Assembly: GCA_022446815.1 (NCBI GenBank) | Contig: JAKVCD010000001.1 | Location: 66,740 to 130,739 of the forward strand | Origin: Planctomycetota bacterium | Lineage (GTDB): Bacteria > Planctomycetota > UBA1135 > GCA-002686595 | Length of the DNA: 64,000 bases | Direction: 5' to 3' | Shown here: piece by piece, positions 1-12,150 of the stretch | Numbering within the stretch: the first letter of the stretch is position 1 | How the letters are laid out: the number at the start of each line of letters is the position of its first letter | Notes under the pieces: model-generated | Databases searched by the model: none | The model's input: only the letters and a program-made list of their open reading frames with translations | What the model was told of the DNA's origin: nothing | Program-made: the position numbers and the translations under genes

Positions 1-744
1 CTCCTTCACGTCAGCCTCTGTCTCCTTCTCAATCGCTCCCGTCTTCGCGAGCGCCTCCTCCACAGCCTGCAGGCTCTTCTCTAGGAGCGTGAGCTGCTGC
101 TTGAGCTGCCTGTCTTGAAGTTTTTGCTCATAGGCATCAGGGAAGCGCACAGCGCGGATGAGCAGGAGGTCCGGGACGATGTGGAACTTCTTCAAGGCCT
201 CGCGCAGGACCGGAACGGTCTGCTCTGCACGAGCGAGGCGCACCTCTGTGTCGACGAAGTCTTCAGGAGTGAGCTGCGCGAGCTCTTCACGCAACACGCT
301 CTGCACTGTGGAGACAACACGATCGCGGTAGGAGTTCTGCAAACCCTCTGCGACGAGCAAGTTCGCCTCGTTCTCGATGATTCGATACGTCATCGTCACA
401 TCGAGGGCGGCCGTGTTGTTGTCCTTCGTACGGATGTCGAGGGGTGGCCTGCGCTGAGAGTTGTTCGCGCTCATCTCGAACATGCCGCGACCTGACTGGA
501 CTGCGTCTGTCGAGGTGAAGGTCAAGAAGTGAGTCCTCCTGTCCAGACGGTGCCACTTGTGGATCCCGATGACGCCGAGGTGAAAGCCCGGCTCGTAGTC
601 TTGCTCGTTGATACCACCAGAGCCCCAGAGGTTCTGCTTCACGCCGATCTCCCCAGGATTGATCTTCTCGATGAGCCCCGTAGAGATCACGCCGAGGAGC
701 GCGATAAGCACGATGGCGGTCCCGATGAACTTGAAGAACTTCAC
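1..744 (-). CDS. SPFH/Band 7 (HflC-like) membrane protein, 3' end outside the window
   Basis: The frame starts at a GTG (744-742) that overlaps the TGA of the upstream SPFH gene (GTGA), so the two are translationally coupled. The first 25 residues form one membrane segment (VKFFKFIGTAIVLIALLGVI). An SPFH/prohibitin-type domain follows (INPGEIGVKQN near residue 27), then charged helical sequence rich in Glu and Gln (about residues 195-248) typical of the coiled coil of these proteins. 248 codons are visible and the frame is still open at base 1. Such pairs form membrane rings that act as scaffolds or protease modulators; the HflC likeness is inferred from pairing and order. The GTG start means an ATG-only call would misplace this gene. 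Confidence 0.8.
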   Translation of the reverse strand, partial: MKFFKFIGTAIVLIALLGVISTGLIEKINPGEIGVKQNLWGSGGINEQDYEPGFHLGVIGIHKWHRLDRRTHFLTFTSTDAVQSGRGMFEMSANNSQRRPPLDIRTKDNNTAALDVTMTYRIIENEANLLVAEGLQNSYRDRVVSTVQSVLREELAQLTPEDFVDTEVRLARAEQTVPVLREALKKFHIVPDLLLIRAVRFPDAYEQKLQDRQLKQQLTLLEKSLQAVEEALAKTGAIEKETEADVKE

Positions 745-1910
745 TCTTCACCTCCTGCTTTCTTGGCCTCTTCCATCAGAAAAGCGCCATCTCTTGAGTC
801 CACGTGCTCGAGCCGCTTTGGGGCTGGGTCACGGTTGTAGGGGACCAACGTGAAGTCGATCGACATCAGCTTCGTGATCAGGGCCTCACGGACGACGACC
901 TCGCCGCGCCGCTCTAGGGCCTCCGCCCTCGCGAGGATGCCCTCCGCCTCTTTTGTGTACTTCGCCGTCAAACCGACCGACTGCTGGACGAGTTGTGCAT
1001 TCTCGGCCTTGGCCTCGAAGCCCTTCGCGACCGCATAGGCGTCAGCCGCTTTCTCAAGCTCGATCTGGCTCTGCTCAGCGTTGAGGAGCTGCTTGGTCAA
1101 GGTCCCCTGCAAGCTCTGCCACTCGATCTCCTTCTCCTTCTTCGCCGCAGCGAGCATCCGCTCGCGCTCATTCAGGAGCCGGCTCTCCTCCTCCCGAAGC
1201 TTCTCGACCTCTTGGTCTGCGACCTTTCGGTCCTCGATCGCCTGCTCATAGTCAGGGTCGAAGCGAGGCTTGGGGCAGATCACCTGGATGAGCTCGATCC
1301 CGTGGGCAGCGAGCATGTCCCTGAGGCGCTCTTCGCTCGCGATACGCGCCGCTTGATAGCTCGTCGGATCGGCCACCTCGACGGCAGAGTACTTACCAAA
1401 CTCATCGCGCAAGACAGAGCGCGCGTACGCCCGGATCCACTCGCGCTTGAAGCCGTCGCCAGGACCGGAGTCATCCAATGTCTCTCCTGCGTCGCCAGGG
1501 ATGATCGCGTATTGGATCTCTAGCTCATCAAAGGAGAAGTTTGAACCGTCCTTTGCGCGGACCGTGAGGAAGGGCACGTGGTTATGCGACACGGCACGAT
1601 CACCCTTCATCTCAAACTTCTGCGGGGTTCGGTCGAGCTTGAAGACCTCCTCGAGGAACGGGATGTAGAGCTGGTAACCAGGGGTCGCGACAACCGTTCG
1701 GTTCCCCGTGACGTAGTTCAACTTCACCGCCACCTCTTCGGCGGAGACGCTGACAACGCCCAGCTTCCCCATCGCCGCCATCATGCCTCCCACGACGACA
1801 ACTAGGGCGACGAGCGCCCCGGCGATCGCCTGCTTGGCCTTGTCGCCGACTTCGCTCATGTCCGGTCCTTTGCCGCGCCCCCCGGGGGGGTCGACGTTGA
1901 TTGTTTTCAT
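741..1910 (-). CDS. SPFH/Band 7 (HflK-like) membrane protein
   Basis: A 389-residue protein. I chose the ATG at 1910 because AAGGAG lies 7 nt upstream; a second ATG at 1859 also has a purine-rich leader. The N-terminus (NVDPPGGRGKGPDMSEV) is a short Gly/Pro-rich cytoplasmic tail like that of HflK. One membrane helix (about residues 28-48) follows, then an SPFH domain (VAVKLNYVTGNRTVVATPG onward) and a long Glu/Lys/Ala-rich coiled coil (about residues 205-330). It overlaps the next SPFH gene by 4 bp. HflK and HflC families form a large ring around FtsH in other bacteria; no ftsH is visible here, so the partner is unknown. It could also be a generic prohibitin homologue. Confidence 0.78.
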   Translation of the reverse strand: MKTINVDPPGGRGKGPDMSEVGDKAKQAIAGALVALVVVVGGMMAAMGKLGVVSVSAEEVAVKLNYVTGNRTVVATPGYQLYIPFLEEVFKLDRTPQKFEMKGDRAVSHNHVPFLTVRAKDGSNFSFDELEIQYAIIPGDAGETLDDSGPGDGFKREWIRAYARSVLRDEFGKYSAVEVADPTSYQAARIASEERLRDMLAAHGIELIQVICPKPRFDPDYEQAIEDRKVADQEVEKLREEESRLLNERERMLAAAKKEKEIEWQSLQGTLTKQLLNAEQSQIELEKAADAYAVAKGFEAKAENAQLVQQSVGLTAKYTKEAEGILARAEALERRGEVVVREALITKLMSIDFTLVPYNRDPAPKRLEHVDSRDGAFLMEEAKKAGGEE

Positions 1911-2151
1911 CTGTTCGCTCCTTAAGGGAATGGGCTCGAGCCCTGTTCGCCGCGGATGGTAACGCATCCAAGACTCAGAGCGCGGCTCCGGCGCACTTAC
2001 GGGTCCTAGACCTCAATATTCACTCTTTCTTAAGACGCTCTGACCTAGCCCTCCCTCGCGCGATGCATGATTCTTGCGACTCTTGAGAATGATGTTCGCC
2101 GGGGCGCGTAAGGGGTGCACCTTCGACCCTCTGCGACCGCAGAGTCCACAA

Positions 2152-2673
2152 ATGAGCCATTCAGACGACCCCTTCGCACCTAAGCCCGAGCCTGACGCCG
2201 AAGAGCAGCCAGCGCCCCAAGAGGCGGAGGCCAGCCCTGAGAGTGAGCCTGTAGAGGTCGAGGCCGAGCCTGTTGAGCCGGGCGAGGCCGCTCAGGTCTC
2301 AAAGACGTTCGATGTCTCGGAGGAGCCTAAGAAGGCCAAGGGTGACAGCACGACATGGGCGCTCGTGGCGCACCTAGGACCCGTGGTCGTCCTCTTTATG
2401 GGGATCTCCATGCCGCTCGTGTTTCTCCTACCGTTGGTCCTCCTCCACACCGTCGCAGAGGGCAACAGCGCCATCGAACACCACGCGAAGGAGGCTTTAA
2501 ACTTCCACCTGAACGTCGCGCTGATCTCTCTCGTGCTAACAGTGACCTGCATCTTGATCCCCCTCCTGATCCCTCTGTGGGTCGGCGCCATGGCCTTTGG
2601 GGTGATCGCGACGATCAAGACAGCGAACGGAGAGCTGTACCGCTACCCCTGGATCTACCGCGTAGTCGAGTAG
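2152..2673 (+). CDS. DUF4870 domain membrane protein
   Basis: A 173-residue protein. The ATG at 2152 begins MSHSDDPFAPKPEPD. About 65 residues of acidic, Pro/Glu-rich low-complexity sequence follow. The C-terminal ~105 residues hold three hydrophobic segments, with the DUF4870 hallmark of a conserved histidine/lysine stretch (EHHAKEALNFHLN) between helices and a C-terminal YPWIYRVV motif. DUF4870 proteins are small Tic20-like membrane proteins of unknown function. The gene diverges from the SPFH pair and converges with the antiporter gene, with only 12 bp between their stops. Function cannot be assigned beyond the domain. Confidence 0.75.
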   Translation: MSHSDDPFAPKPEPDAEEQPAPQEAEASPESEPVEVEAEPVEPGEAAQVSKTFDVSEEPKKAKGDSTTWALVAHLGPVVVLFMGISMPLVFLLPLVLLHTVAEGNSAIEHHAKEALNFHLNVALISLVLTVTCILIPLLIPLWVGAMAFGVIATIKTANGELYRYPWIYRVVE

Positions 2674-2685
2674 GTCGAGCCCGCG

Positions 2686-3639
2686 CTAGAACTGCACGAA
2701 GAGATACGCAACGTACCCGAGCAGGAGGGCCCCGCCCATCCACTTCCCTGGCGGGCCTACCCGCGGCAGGACCGCCGCCGCCAAGCTGAAGCCGAGGACG
2801 AGCGGGAGATCAAACCACAGGACACGCTCCACGAGCGCGGCGTCCGCCTCGGAGTCGCCGAAGGGTCGCACGACCCCTGCAGCGCCTACAGCCACGATCA
2901 CGTTGAACACGTTGCTGCCGACGACGTTGCCGATCCCGATCTCTGTTTGCCCCTTGAGCGCGCTCGCGACGCCCGCAGCCAGCTCTGGTAGTGACGTCCC
3001 GATCGCGACGACAGAGAGGCCGATGACGCGGTCGCTCACACCCATAGAGCGCGCGATCGCCTCAGCCCCGTTGACCGTGAGCTCCGCCCCCAGAGCTACC
3101 GCGACCGCTGAGACGACCACGAGGGCGACGGCCTTTCGCATGACCCCCTGGCCCTTGGGGAGAGCCTCTTCGTCGTCCTCTGCGCTAGAGGTCTTCCAGA
3201 GATGAAGGTTGTGGATGAGGAAGAGCCCGATGAGGAGCCCACCCCCGAGCCGGCCAACCCCGCCCTCCAAGAGGAGCACGACACCTAGCGCTGCGACGGA
3301 GGCGAAGAGCCAGCCGGTCTCACGGGCGCGCATGGGCTTGCCGAGGACCGCAGGTAGGAGGAGCCCGGTCGCGCCGAGGACGAGGCCGATGTTCGCGACG
3401 TTGCTCCCGAGGGCGTTCCCTAAGGAGAGGCCTGGTCGCCCCTCGGCCGCGGCCAGGGTCGAGACGACGAGCTCTGGGAGCGACGTGCCCCAGGCGACGA
3501 TGGTGAGGCCGATCATGATCGGTGAGACCCCGAGCCTGCGCGCGATCTTCACGCCCCCGTCCACGAGCCAGTCCGCTCCCTTGACGAGCAGGATGAGGCC
3601 AAGTAGCAGGGCCGCTGCGGGGGGGAGGTCTTCGAACAT
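2686..3639 (-). CDS. Calcium/sodium antiporter, CaCA superfamily (YrbG-like)
   Basis: A 317-residue, almost wholly hydrophobic protein with the internal repeat that defines the cation/Ca2+ exchanger superfamily. The N-terminal copy has GTSLPELVVSTLAA followed by LGNALGSNVANIGLVLG; the C-terminal copy has GTSLPELAAGVASAL followed by GNVVGSNVFNVIVAVG. The acidic and Asn residues of these alpha repeats coordinate the cations. A charged loop (about residues 145-165, EDDEEALPKGQG) separates the halves. The length matches the bacterial YrbG/CaxA type. It would exchange Ca2+ against Na+ or H+ across the inner membrane. It appears monocistronic. Confidence 0.92.
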   Translation of the reverse strand: MFEDLPPAAALLLGLILLVKGADWLVDGGVKIARRLGVSPIMIGLTIVAWGTSLPELVVSTLAAAEGRPGLSLGNALGSNVANIGLVLGATGLLLPAVLGKPMRARETGWLFASVAALGVVLLLEGGVGRLGGGLLIGLFLIHNLHLWKTSSAEDDEEALPKGQGVMRKAVALVVVSAVAVALGAELTVNGAEAIARSMGVSDRVIGLSVVAIGTSLPELAAGVASALKGQTEIGIGNVVGSNVFNVIVAVGAAGVVRPFGDSEADAALVERVLWFDLPLVLGFSLAAAVLPRVGPPGKWMGGALLLGYVAYLFVQF

Positions 3640-3721
3640 GCAGGCATCCTAGGGCCATAGATCGCGCCTTCCGAACGTGTGGCGCGGGATTCCGACCCGG
3701 GCAGCCGATTAGAATCCCTGC

Positions 3722-4450
3722 ATGGACCTCCGCGCCCCCCTCGTCGCCATCAACGGCCTCCTCGATGAGAGGCCTGCAGGTGATCGGCTCTCTCTGCCTG
3801 TGCGCTACGCCGAGCGCGTGCGTGAGGCGGGCGGCGTCCCCGTCGCCATACCCCCTGCTGGAGACGAGCGAGACCTCATCATGCTCCTCGACCGTGTAGA
3901 CGGTCTGGTCTTCTCGGGAGGCGACGACTTCGACATGGAGCGCCTCGGCCGCGGCCCAACCCACCCGGCGGCCGACTGCACTCCTGGAGTGAAGCAAGAC
4001 TTCGACCTCAAGCTCGCTCGGCTCGCGATCGACCGCGGCGTCCCGGTACTCGGGATCTGCTATGGGATGCAGCTCCTCGGCCTCGCCGAGGGCGCGCCCC
4101 TCCTCCAGCACCTCCCTGAAGACAGGCCGGGCTGCCAAGAGCACACCGGCAGCGCAGTCCACTCCGTCAGCGTCACCCAAGCCTCGAAACTCAGCGCCCT
4201 CCTCGGGGTAGAGTCCCTCGAGGTCGTCTCACGTCACCACCAAGCGCTCGAGGACGCTCCCAAAGGGTGGGTCGTCGCAGCGCTCGACGAGGAGGGTCTA
4301 GTAGAGGCGATAGAGCACCCTCACCACCCATTCGCCGTGGGCGTCCAGTGGCACCCGGAGCTCTCACCCGGCACCGCGCACGACGCGCTCTTCGCCGGCC
4401 TCGTCAAAGCAGCCACCGAACACAGCATCTCTAACGCGACCAGCTCATGA
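3722..4450 (+). CDS. Class I glutamine amidotransferase-like hydrolase, peptidase C26 (PuuD-like)
   Basis: A 242-residue protein of the gamma-glutamyl hydrolase type. The nucleophile elbow is visible as GICYGMQLLG (Cys113) and the His-Glu pair as QWHPEL (His211, Glu213), which completes the Cys-His-Glu triad. The oxyanion strand FSGGDDFD near residue 63 is typical of the family. Relatives cleave gamma-glutamyl bonds, for example gamma-glutamyl-GABA in the putrescine pathway; no other putrescine genes are nearby, so the substrate is open. Its last codons overlap the next gene by 4 bp (ATGA), so the two are probably co-translated. Confidence 0.85.
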   Translation: MDLRAPLVAINGLLDERPAGDRLSLPVRYAERVREAGGVPVAIPPAGDERDLIMLLDRVDGLVFSGGDDFDMERLGRGPTHPAADCTPGVKQDFDLKLARLAIDRGVPVLGICYGMQLLGLAEGAPLLQHLPEDRPGCQEHTGSAVHSVSVTQASKLSALLGVESLEVVSRHHQALEDAPKGWVVAALDEEGLVEAIEHPHHPFAVGVQWHPELSPGTAHDALFAGLVKAATEHSISNATSS

Positions 4451-5820
4451 AAAAGGCACCCTTCGAAGCCGCGCCTGACGGAAAGCTCCTGAACAGCGGT
4501 GAGCGCAAAAAGCTCATCTCTATGGGTGTCCTCGTCGTCTTGGTCATCGTGGCCTTCGTCTACGTCCGGATCCAAGACTCCAATCGCAAGGCGAGAGAGC
4601 TCAACGAGATCGCGACGAACGACGACGAGATCTCTGTCCAGCTCATTGTCCCCGAGCTAGACCCCGAGCTCTTAGCTGGAAAGATCTTGGACGCGCGCGA
4701 GGGAGACCGGGTCCTGCTGCAGCGCGAGACCCTCGACCCGCTCCTCGAGTACACAGACTCCTTCCACGCTGGGCACTTCAGCGCCCTAGGCATTCGATCC
4801 CTCGATGCCGAGGCGCGGGCTGAGCTCTCCAGCGCACCTGAGGAGCACCGCGGCGAAGCCTTTCTGGCGCGCGGCTGGATCGACGATATGGACCAGCGCG
4901 TCGGCCCCGAGGGGAGGCGTGAGTACCACGGGCGCCTGCGCCTCGAGGACGAGAGCTACTGCCACTTCGTGGTCCGGGACATCCCCGACGGCCTGATCGT
5001 CGACGACTTCGTGCGGATCGACGGCCTCTTCCTGAAGCTCTACCGCACAGAGGCTGAGAGCGGCTGGGTCGAGGGCCCCCTCTTGGTAGGCGCGGAGCTC
5101 ATCGACTCTTGGCCGCGCCCTGCAGAGATCGACAAAGAAGAGCTCCGCTCCAAGCTCGCCCTCATCACTGACGACACCCTCGACGGCGGCCTGACCGGGC
5201 TCGGCGGCGAGACCTTTGACGCGCAGTGGCTCTTGATGGACGACATCCTGCGCGGCGGCTACGACGACATGGACTGGGAGCAGGCTCCGACCCTCGAGGA
5301 CGGTAACCTCGTCAACATCATGACCAACGGTGCTGAGTGGCGCGGCGCGCCGTTCAACATCCCTATCGCGCGCAACATGGACCTCTGGACGAGCGCACCC
5401 GGAGAGAACCCCGCGCGCGCCGACAAGGTGACGATGGGCTGGATCGGGTCCTGGACATGGACGAACAACAAGTCAGCTGTCCTCCATTACGTGCTGCCTG
5501 ACGATGCCGAGAACCTGCGCGGTGCTAGGCTCATCAGCGCGCGCGGCTTCTTCGTCAAGAACTTCGCCTACGAGACCCGCGACGGGAACTTGAGGGTCGC
5601 GCCCTTCTTCGTCCTGACTCAGCTCGAAGAGTTCATCCCGCCGGCGGACAACACCATCAAGTACATCGGCTTCGGCGTCTGCGCCTTGGCCGGCGCGATC
5701 ATCGTCTTGATCTACTTCGGCCTCCGCAGGGACAAGCGCCGCGCCGCAGAGTTCCAAGCAGATCTCGTCCGCAGGCGGCGCGCGCGCAGGGAGCGCGCCC
5801 AAGCCAAGCAAGGCGACTGA
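4447..5820 (+). CDS. Uncharacterised two-helix membrane protein
   Basis: A 457-residue protein of no family I recognise. One membrane helix lies near the N-terminus (about residues 20-37, SMGVLVVLVIVAFVYVRI) and one near the C-terminus (about residues 406-426), followed by a strongly basic tail rich in Arg and Ala. The ~360 residues between them would lie outside the cytoplasm and are acidic, with patches such as ARGWIDDMDQRVGPEG and YRTEAESGWVEGPLLVG that suggest beta-rich domains. It overlaps the amidotransferase-like gene and is followed 6 bp later by aroB, so it sits in a short operon. Nothing in the sequence tells its role. Confidence 0.8.
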   Translation: MKKAPFEAAPDGKLLNSGERKKLISMGVLVVLVIVAFVYVRIQDSNRKARELNEIATNDDEISVQLIVPELDPELLAGKILDAREGDRVLLQRETLDPLLEYTDSFHAGHFSALGIRSLDAEARAELSSAPEEHRGEAFLARGWIDDMDQRVGPEGRREYHGRLRLEDESYCHFVVRDIPDGLIVDDFVRIDGLFLKLYRTEAESGWVEGPLLVGAELIDSWPRPAEIDKEELRSKLALITDDTLDGGLTGLGGETFDAQWLLMDDILRGGYDDMDWEQAPTLEDGNLVNIMTNGAEWRGAPFNIPIARNMDLWTSAPGENPARADKVTMGWIGSWTWTNNKSAVLHYVLPDDAENLRGARLISARGFFVKNFAYETRDGNLRVAPFFVLTQLEEFIPPADNTIKYIGFGVCALAGAIIVLIYFGLRRDKRRAAEFQADLVRRRRARRERAQAKQGD

Positions 5821-5826
5821 GCTGCG

Positions 5827-6891
5827 ATGTCTGAGCTGCGCACCGTCACCGTCGAGACATCTCCGCCTTACACGGTCTTCGTAGGACCGAACGCCCTCGC
5901 TGCGTCAACTGACACGCTCGCTGCCGCGAGCGCGCTCATCGCAGACGAGCGCGTCTTCGACCTCTTCGGCGACAGCCCCGCGCTATCAGAGCTCCCGCGA
6001 CACCTCCTGCCTGAGGGCGAGGCTGCCAAGACGATCAGCCAGCTCGAGCGCGCCCTCAACTTCCTCTGCGAGGAGGCGCTCGATCGAAGCGCCTCAATCA
6101 TCGCGCTCGGAGGCGGCGCAGCGACCGACCTCGGCGGCCTCGCGGCGGCGATGTATCTGCGCGGCGTCTCCTGGATCGCGTGTCCGACGACCCTCCTCGC
6201 GATGGTAGACGCCTCCGTCGGCGGCAAGACCGCGGTGAACTTAGAGAGCGGAAAGAACCTCGCGGGGAGCTTCCACCAGCCCAGCGCGGTGATCGCCGAC
6301 ACCACCGCCCTCATGACCCTCAGCTCGACGGAGTACTCCTCTGGCTTAGGAGAGGTGCTGAAGACCGCGCTCATTGAGGGCGAAGAGCTGCTCGCCCTCT
6401 TGGAGGCGAACGTGACCGCGATCGTGACCCGGCACGCTGACGTCATGGCGGACGTCATCTGCCGCTGCGTCCAAACAAAGGCTCGGGTCGTCGCCGCAGA
6501 CCCGCTTGAGGCCGAGCAGCGCAAGGTCTTAAACCTCGGCCACACCTTCGCCCACGCGATCGAGCAGGCCGCTGGTCACGGCGTCATCCCCCACGGCGTC
6601 GCCGTCGCTGCCGGCTGCGGCGTCGCCCTAGAGGCGGCCGCCGCGGCGGGCCTCCTCCAAGACGCCGCGCTCCCCGAGCGCATCCGAGCGCTCTCTAGAG
6701 ACTTGGGCCTCCCCGCAGATCTCGCTGAGCTGCGCGACTCCACAGGCTGCGCTCTCCCCGCCGACGAGCTCATCGCGGCGATGCGACACGACAAGAAGTC
6801 CGTCGCCGGAGCGCCCCGCTTCGTCCTCCCCCGCGCTGCAGGCGACCTCGCGCTCGATGTCGACCTCGACCCAACCCCGCACCTGTCCTGA
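5827..6891 (+). CDS. aroB: 3-dehydroquinate synthase
   Basis: A 354-residue protein. It converts DAHP to 3-dehydroquinate, step 2 of the shikimate pathway, in the cytoplasm with NAD and a divalent metal. Visible signatures are the NAD-binding GGGAATDLGGLAAA, the substrate/phosphate stretch PTTLLAMVDASVGGKT, and the metal histidines in NLGHTFAHAIE and HGVAVAAG. Length is normal for AroB. It begins 6 bp after the preceding gene, which points to shared transcription, although no other aromatic pathway gene is present in the window. Confidence 0.95.
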   Translation: MSELRTVTVETSPPYTVFVGPNALAASTDTLAAASALIADERVFDLFGDSPALSELPRHLLPEGEAAKTISQLERALNFLCEEALDRSASIIALGGGAATDLGGLAAAMYLRGVSWIACPTTLLAMVDASVGGKTAVNLESGKNLAGSFHQPSAVIADTTALMTLSSTEYSSGLGEVLKTALIEGEELLALLEANVTAIVTRHADVMADVICRCVQTKARVVAADPLEAEQRKVLNLGHTFAHAIEQAAGHGVIPHGVAVAAGCGVALEAAAAAGLLQDAALPERIRALSRDLGLPADLAELRDSTGCALPADELIAAMRHDKKSVAGAPRFVLPRAAGDLALDVDLDPTPHLS

Positions 6892-6934
6892 GGCTAACGA
6901 GGAATCCGCCCTCTCTCCGCGGTAACCTGCCTTC

Positions 6935-8188
6935 GTGAGCGTGGCACCCATCTCATCAACAACCCGTGACAGCGACGACCCCGTCGAGATCGCTGGCGGC
7001 TTCCCTAGGCACCTGACCCAGGAGCTCCTCGAGGAGAAGGGTCGGCGGGAGGAGCGGCGCAGGTGGCTTGCGCCCTGGTTCTTTGGCGCGGCCTACGCGC
7101 TCTTCGCGCTCTCCTTTCCTCTCCTGCGCGTCATCGGGAACTTCCCTATCAAGGCCGAGGCCGGTGAGAGCCTCTGGTGGATGCTGCTCGAGAGCATGGG
7201 TGGAGAGGCGTGGGGCTTCGCCATTTCTGCCGCGGCGGCAGGGCTCTTCCTCCCCCTCTCGACTCACGCCTTGGTCGCGACCGGGCTCCCACGCGGGGCC
7301 GCCCTCACCGCGACCTTATGCATCGGGCTCTCTCCTCTGATGATCCACGCGGCGACGCTGCCGGGCCCGGAGGCCCCCTGCGCGCTCCTCTGCCTCGCCG
7401 CCTTCTGGGTAGCGGCGCCCTACGACGTCGGCTCTGTGCGCACCTCTCTCGCCATCGCCATCGGGGTCGCTGCCTCCGTCCTAGATCCCGGCGCGTTGAT
7501 GATCCTGCCTGCGCTCCTCACGCGACACTTCTCACGCAGCGGCACAGGCCTCTCCATGCCCATGTACGGCTGGTACGGCGTCGCTTGGGGGGTCGCCTCC
7601 GTCGTCGCCATGCAGATCTTGGAGGGCTTCCTCATCCCAGACGTCCCAATCAGCCGGGACTCTAGAGTCCTGCGATACGCGATCTTCCCAGGCGTGATCG
7701 GCCTAGGCCTCGGCCTCCTCGCGGCCTTTGGGCTCTTCAGGAGGCAGCGCGAGGGTCTCACTGAGGACACGCCGACCTGGCTCAGGCTCTGGGTCGTAGG
7801 TGGGGCGGTCTCGCTCTTCTTCCCCGGCGCCTCAGGCCTCTGCCTAGCCCCAGTGGCCGCTTTCGCGATCGGCGACTTCCTCTCGAGAGGCATCTCAGCC
7901 AACAAGGGCGCCGCGACCCTCATCATCATCGGCCAGCTCATTCTCGGCCTAGGTTCAATCCATAACGTCCGCTCTAGAGACCCCCACACTGCCTGGAGGC
8001 GTGAGTTCAGGAGCGTCGTGGAGGACGGAGACGTCCTCATCTCTGAGAGTCCCGTTCACAGGTACCTCTCAAGGGTCCGCTGGGGCTTCGACGCCTACCG
8101 CCCTGACGACCCAATAGGGAAGCTGCGGAAGCCCTACATCGTGGACTACGGCAACCGGCCGCCCTTCCTCGAGCGCATCGAAGATTGA
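6935..8188 (+). CDS. Polytopic membrane protein, possibly glycosyltransferase-like
   Basis: A 417-residue protein starting at GTG (6935) without a clear Shine-Dalgarno sequence. A cytoplasmic N-terminus of about 45 charged residues (QELLEEKGRREERRRW) is followed by roughly eight or nine hydrophobic segments and a soluble C-terminal domain of about 75 residues. The alternation of helices and the motif FPIKAEAGESLWWML after the first helix resemble the topology of bacterial GT-C/PMT-type proteins, where an acidic first loop is catalytic, but no diagnostic motif is certain. It follows aroB by 43 bp and lies upstream of carB. I treat the function as unknown. Confidence 0.7.
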   Translation: MSVAPISSTTRDSDDPVEIAGGFPRHLTQELLEEKGRREERRRWLAPWFFGAAYALFALSFPLLRVIGNFPIKAEAGESLWWMLLESMGGEAWGFAISAAAAGLFLPLSTHALVATGLPRGAALTATLCIGLSPLMIHAATLPGPEAPCALLCLAAFWVAAPYDVGSVRTSLAIAIGVAASVLDPGALMILPALLTRHFSRSGTGLSMPMYGWYGVAWGVASVVAMQILEGFLIPDVPISRDSRVLRYAIFPGVIGLGLGLLAAFGLFRRQREGLTEDTPTWLRLWVVGGAVSLFFPGASGLCLAPVAAFAIGDFLSRGISANKGAATLIIIGQLILGLGSIHNVRSRDPHTAWRREFRSVVEDGDVLISESPVHRYLSRVRWGFDAYRPDDPIGKLRKPYIVDYGNRPPFLERIED

Positions 8189-8317
8189 GCCTCCGAGTAG
8201 TCCTAGGCAAACGTCGACCCGGCGGCTTCGGAATGCTCTAATGGTCCAGTTTGCGACGGCGAGGAAGCCGCATTTAGTGGCCTCCCCCATCGCGACGGCA
8301 ACCACCGCACACCGTCT

Positions 8318-11563
<3,246 letters not shown>

Positions 11564-11574
11564 GGCTCCCGGGA

Positions 11575-12150
11575 TCAGGCGTCCTGCTTCACGCGGGACG
11601 TGCACACCGCGTCGAAGAGCCAAGCGTCAGGCGGGATCTCGTGAGGCTGAACCCGACCGCCTTTACTGGAGAGGCGCAGGTTCAAGTTCGTCACGCGGAT
11701 CTGCTGACTCTTCAGCTCGAGCTCACGCAGGAAGGTCACGATGTTCCGTCTGCCGAGCGTCGTGTCGCTGGAGTAGGTTTTGATCGTGTAGATGTGATCA
11801 ACGATCCCAGCCTTTCGGTCGATCTCGTTCTCGTTGTGCGAGGTGGAGATCTGACCGATCTCCGCGTTCTTCGCGGCAGCGCAGCGCCGGATGTAAGACT
11901 CGACGTTCTCCTGCCCCAAGAAACCCTCGCCCATCTTGGCCTTGTAGAGAGCCGAGTACTTGCGAGAGAGCTCCTGCATGTTGTTCGCCATCACCTTGAC
12001 GCCCTGCGGGCCACGCTCGTCTTCCCAGTGCGTCTTGAGCTCTTCCAGCTTCCCGCTGGTCTCAAAGCCTGAGTAGAGGAGGCCGACAGAGCCGAGGAGC
12101 GAGAGGATGATGAAGACGCGCTCTAGGGTGAGGTCTTTGAAGAAGCTCAT
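11575..12150 (-). CDS. PilO/GspM-like inner-membrane assembly protein
   Basis: A 191-residue protein with an N-terminal cytoplasmic stub, one membrane helix (about residues 10-27), a coiled-coil-prone stretch (about 30-70) and a periplasmic alpha/beta domain of about 110 residues. This is the architecture of PilO/GspM/GspN proteins in type IV pilus and type II secretion inner-membrane platforms. It overlaps the PilM/GspL-like gene by 4 bp and is last in the sigma/anti-sigma operon. The assignment rests on architecture and on the neighbour, not on a signature motif, so a diverged unrelated protein remains possible. Confidence 0.55.
   Translation of the reverse strand: MSFFKDLTLERVFIILSLLGSVGLLYSGFETSGKLEELKTHWEDERGPQGVKVMANNMQELSRKYSALYKAKMGEGFLGQENVESYIRRCAAAKNAEIGQISTSHNENEIDRKAGIVDHIYTIKTYSSDTTLGRRNIVTFLRELELKSQQIRVTNLNLRLSSKGGRVQPHEIPPDAWLFDAVCTSRVKQDA

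Noticed and set aside
3320-4180. Minus-strand ORF of 286 codons across the antiporter 5' end and the amidotransferase-like gene
   Set aside because: It is antisense to two clear families, and its translation is compositionally biased and unstructured.
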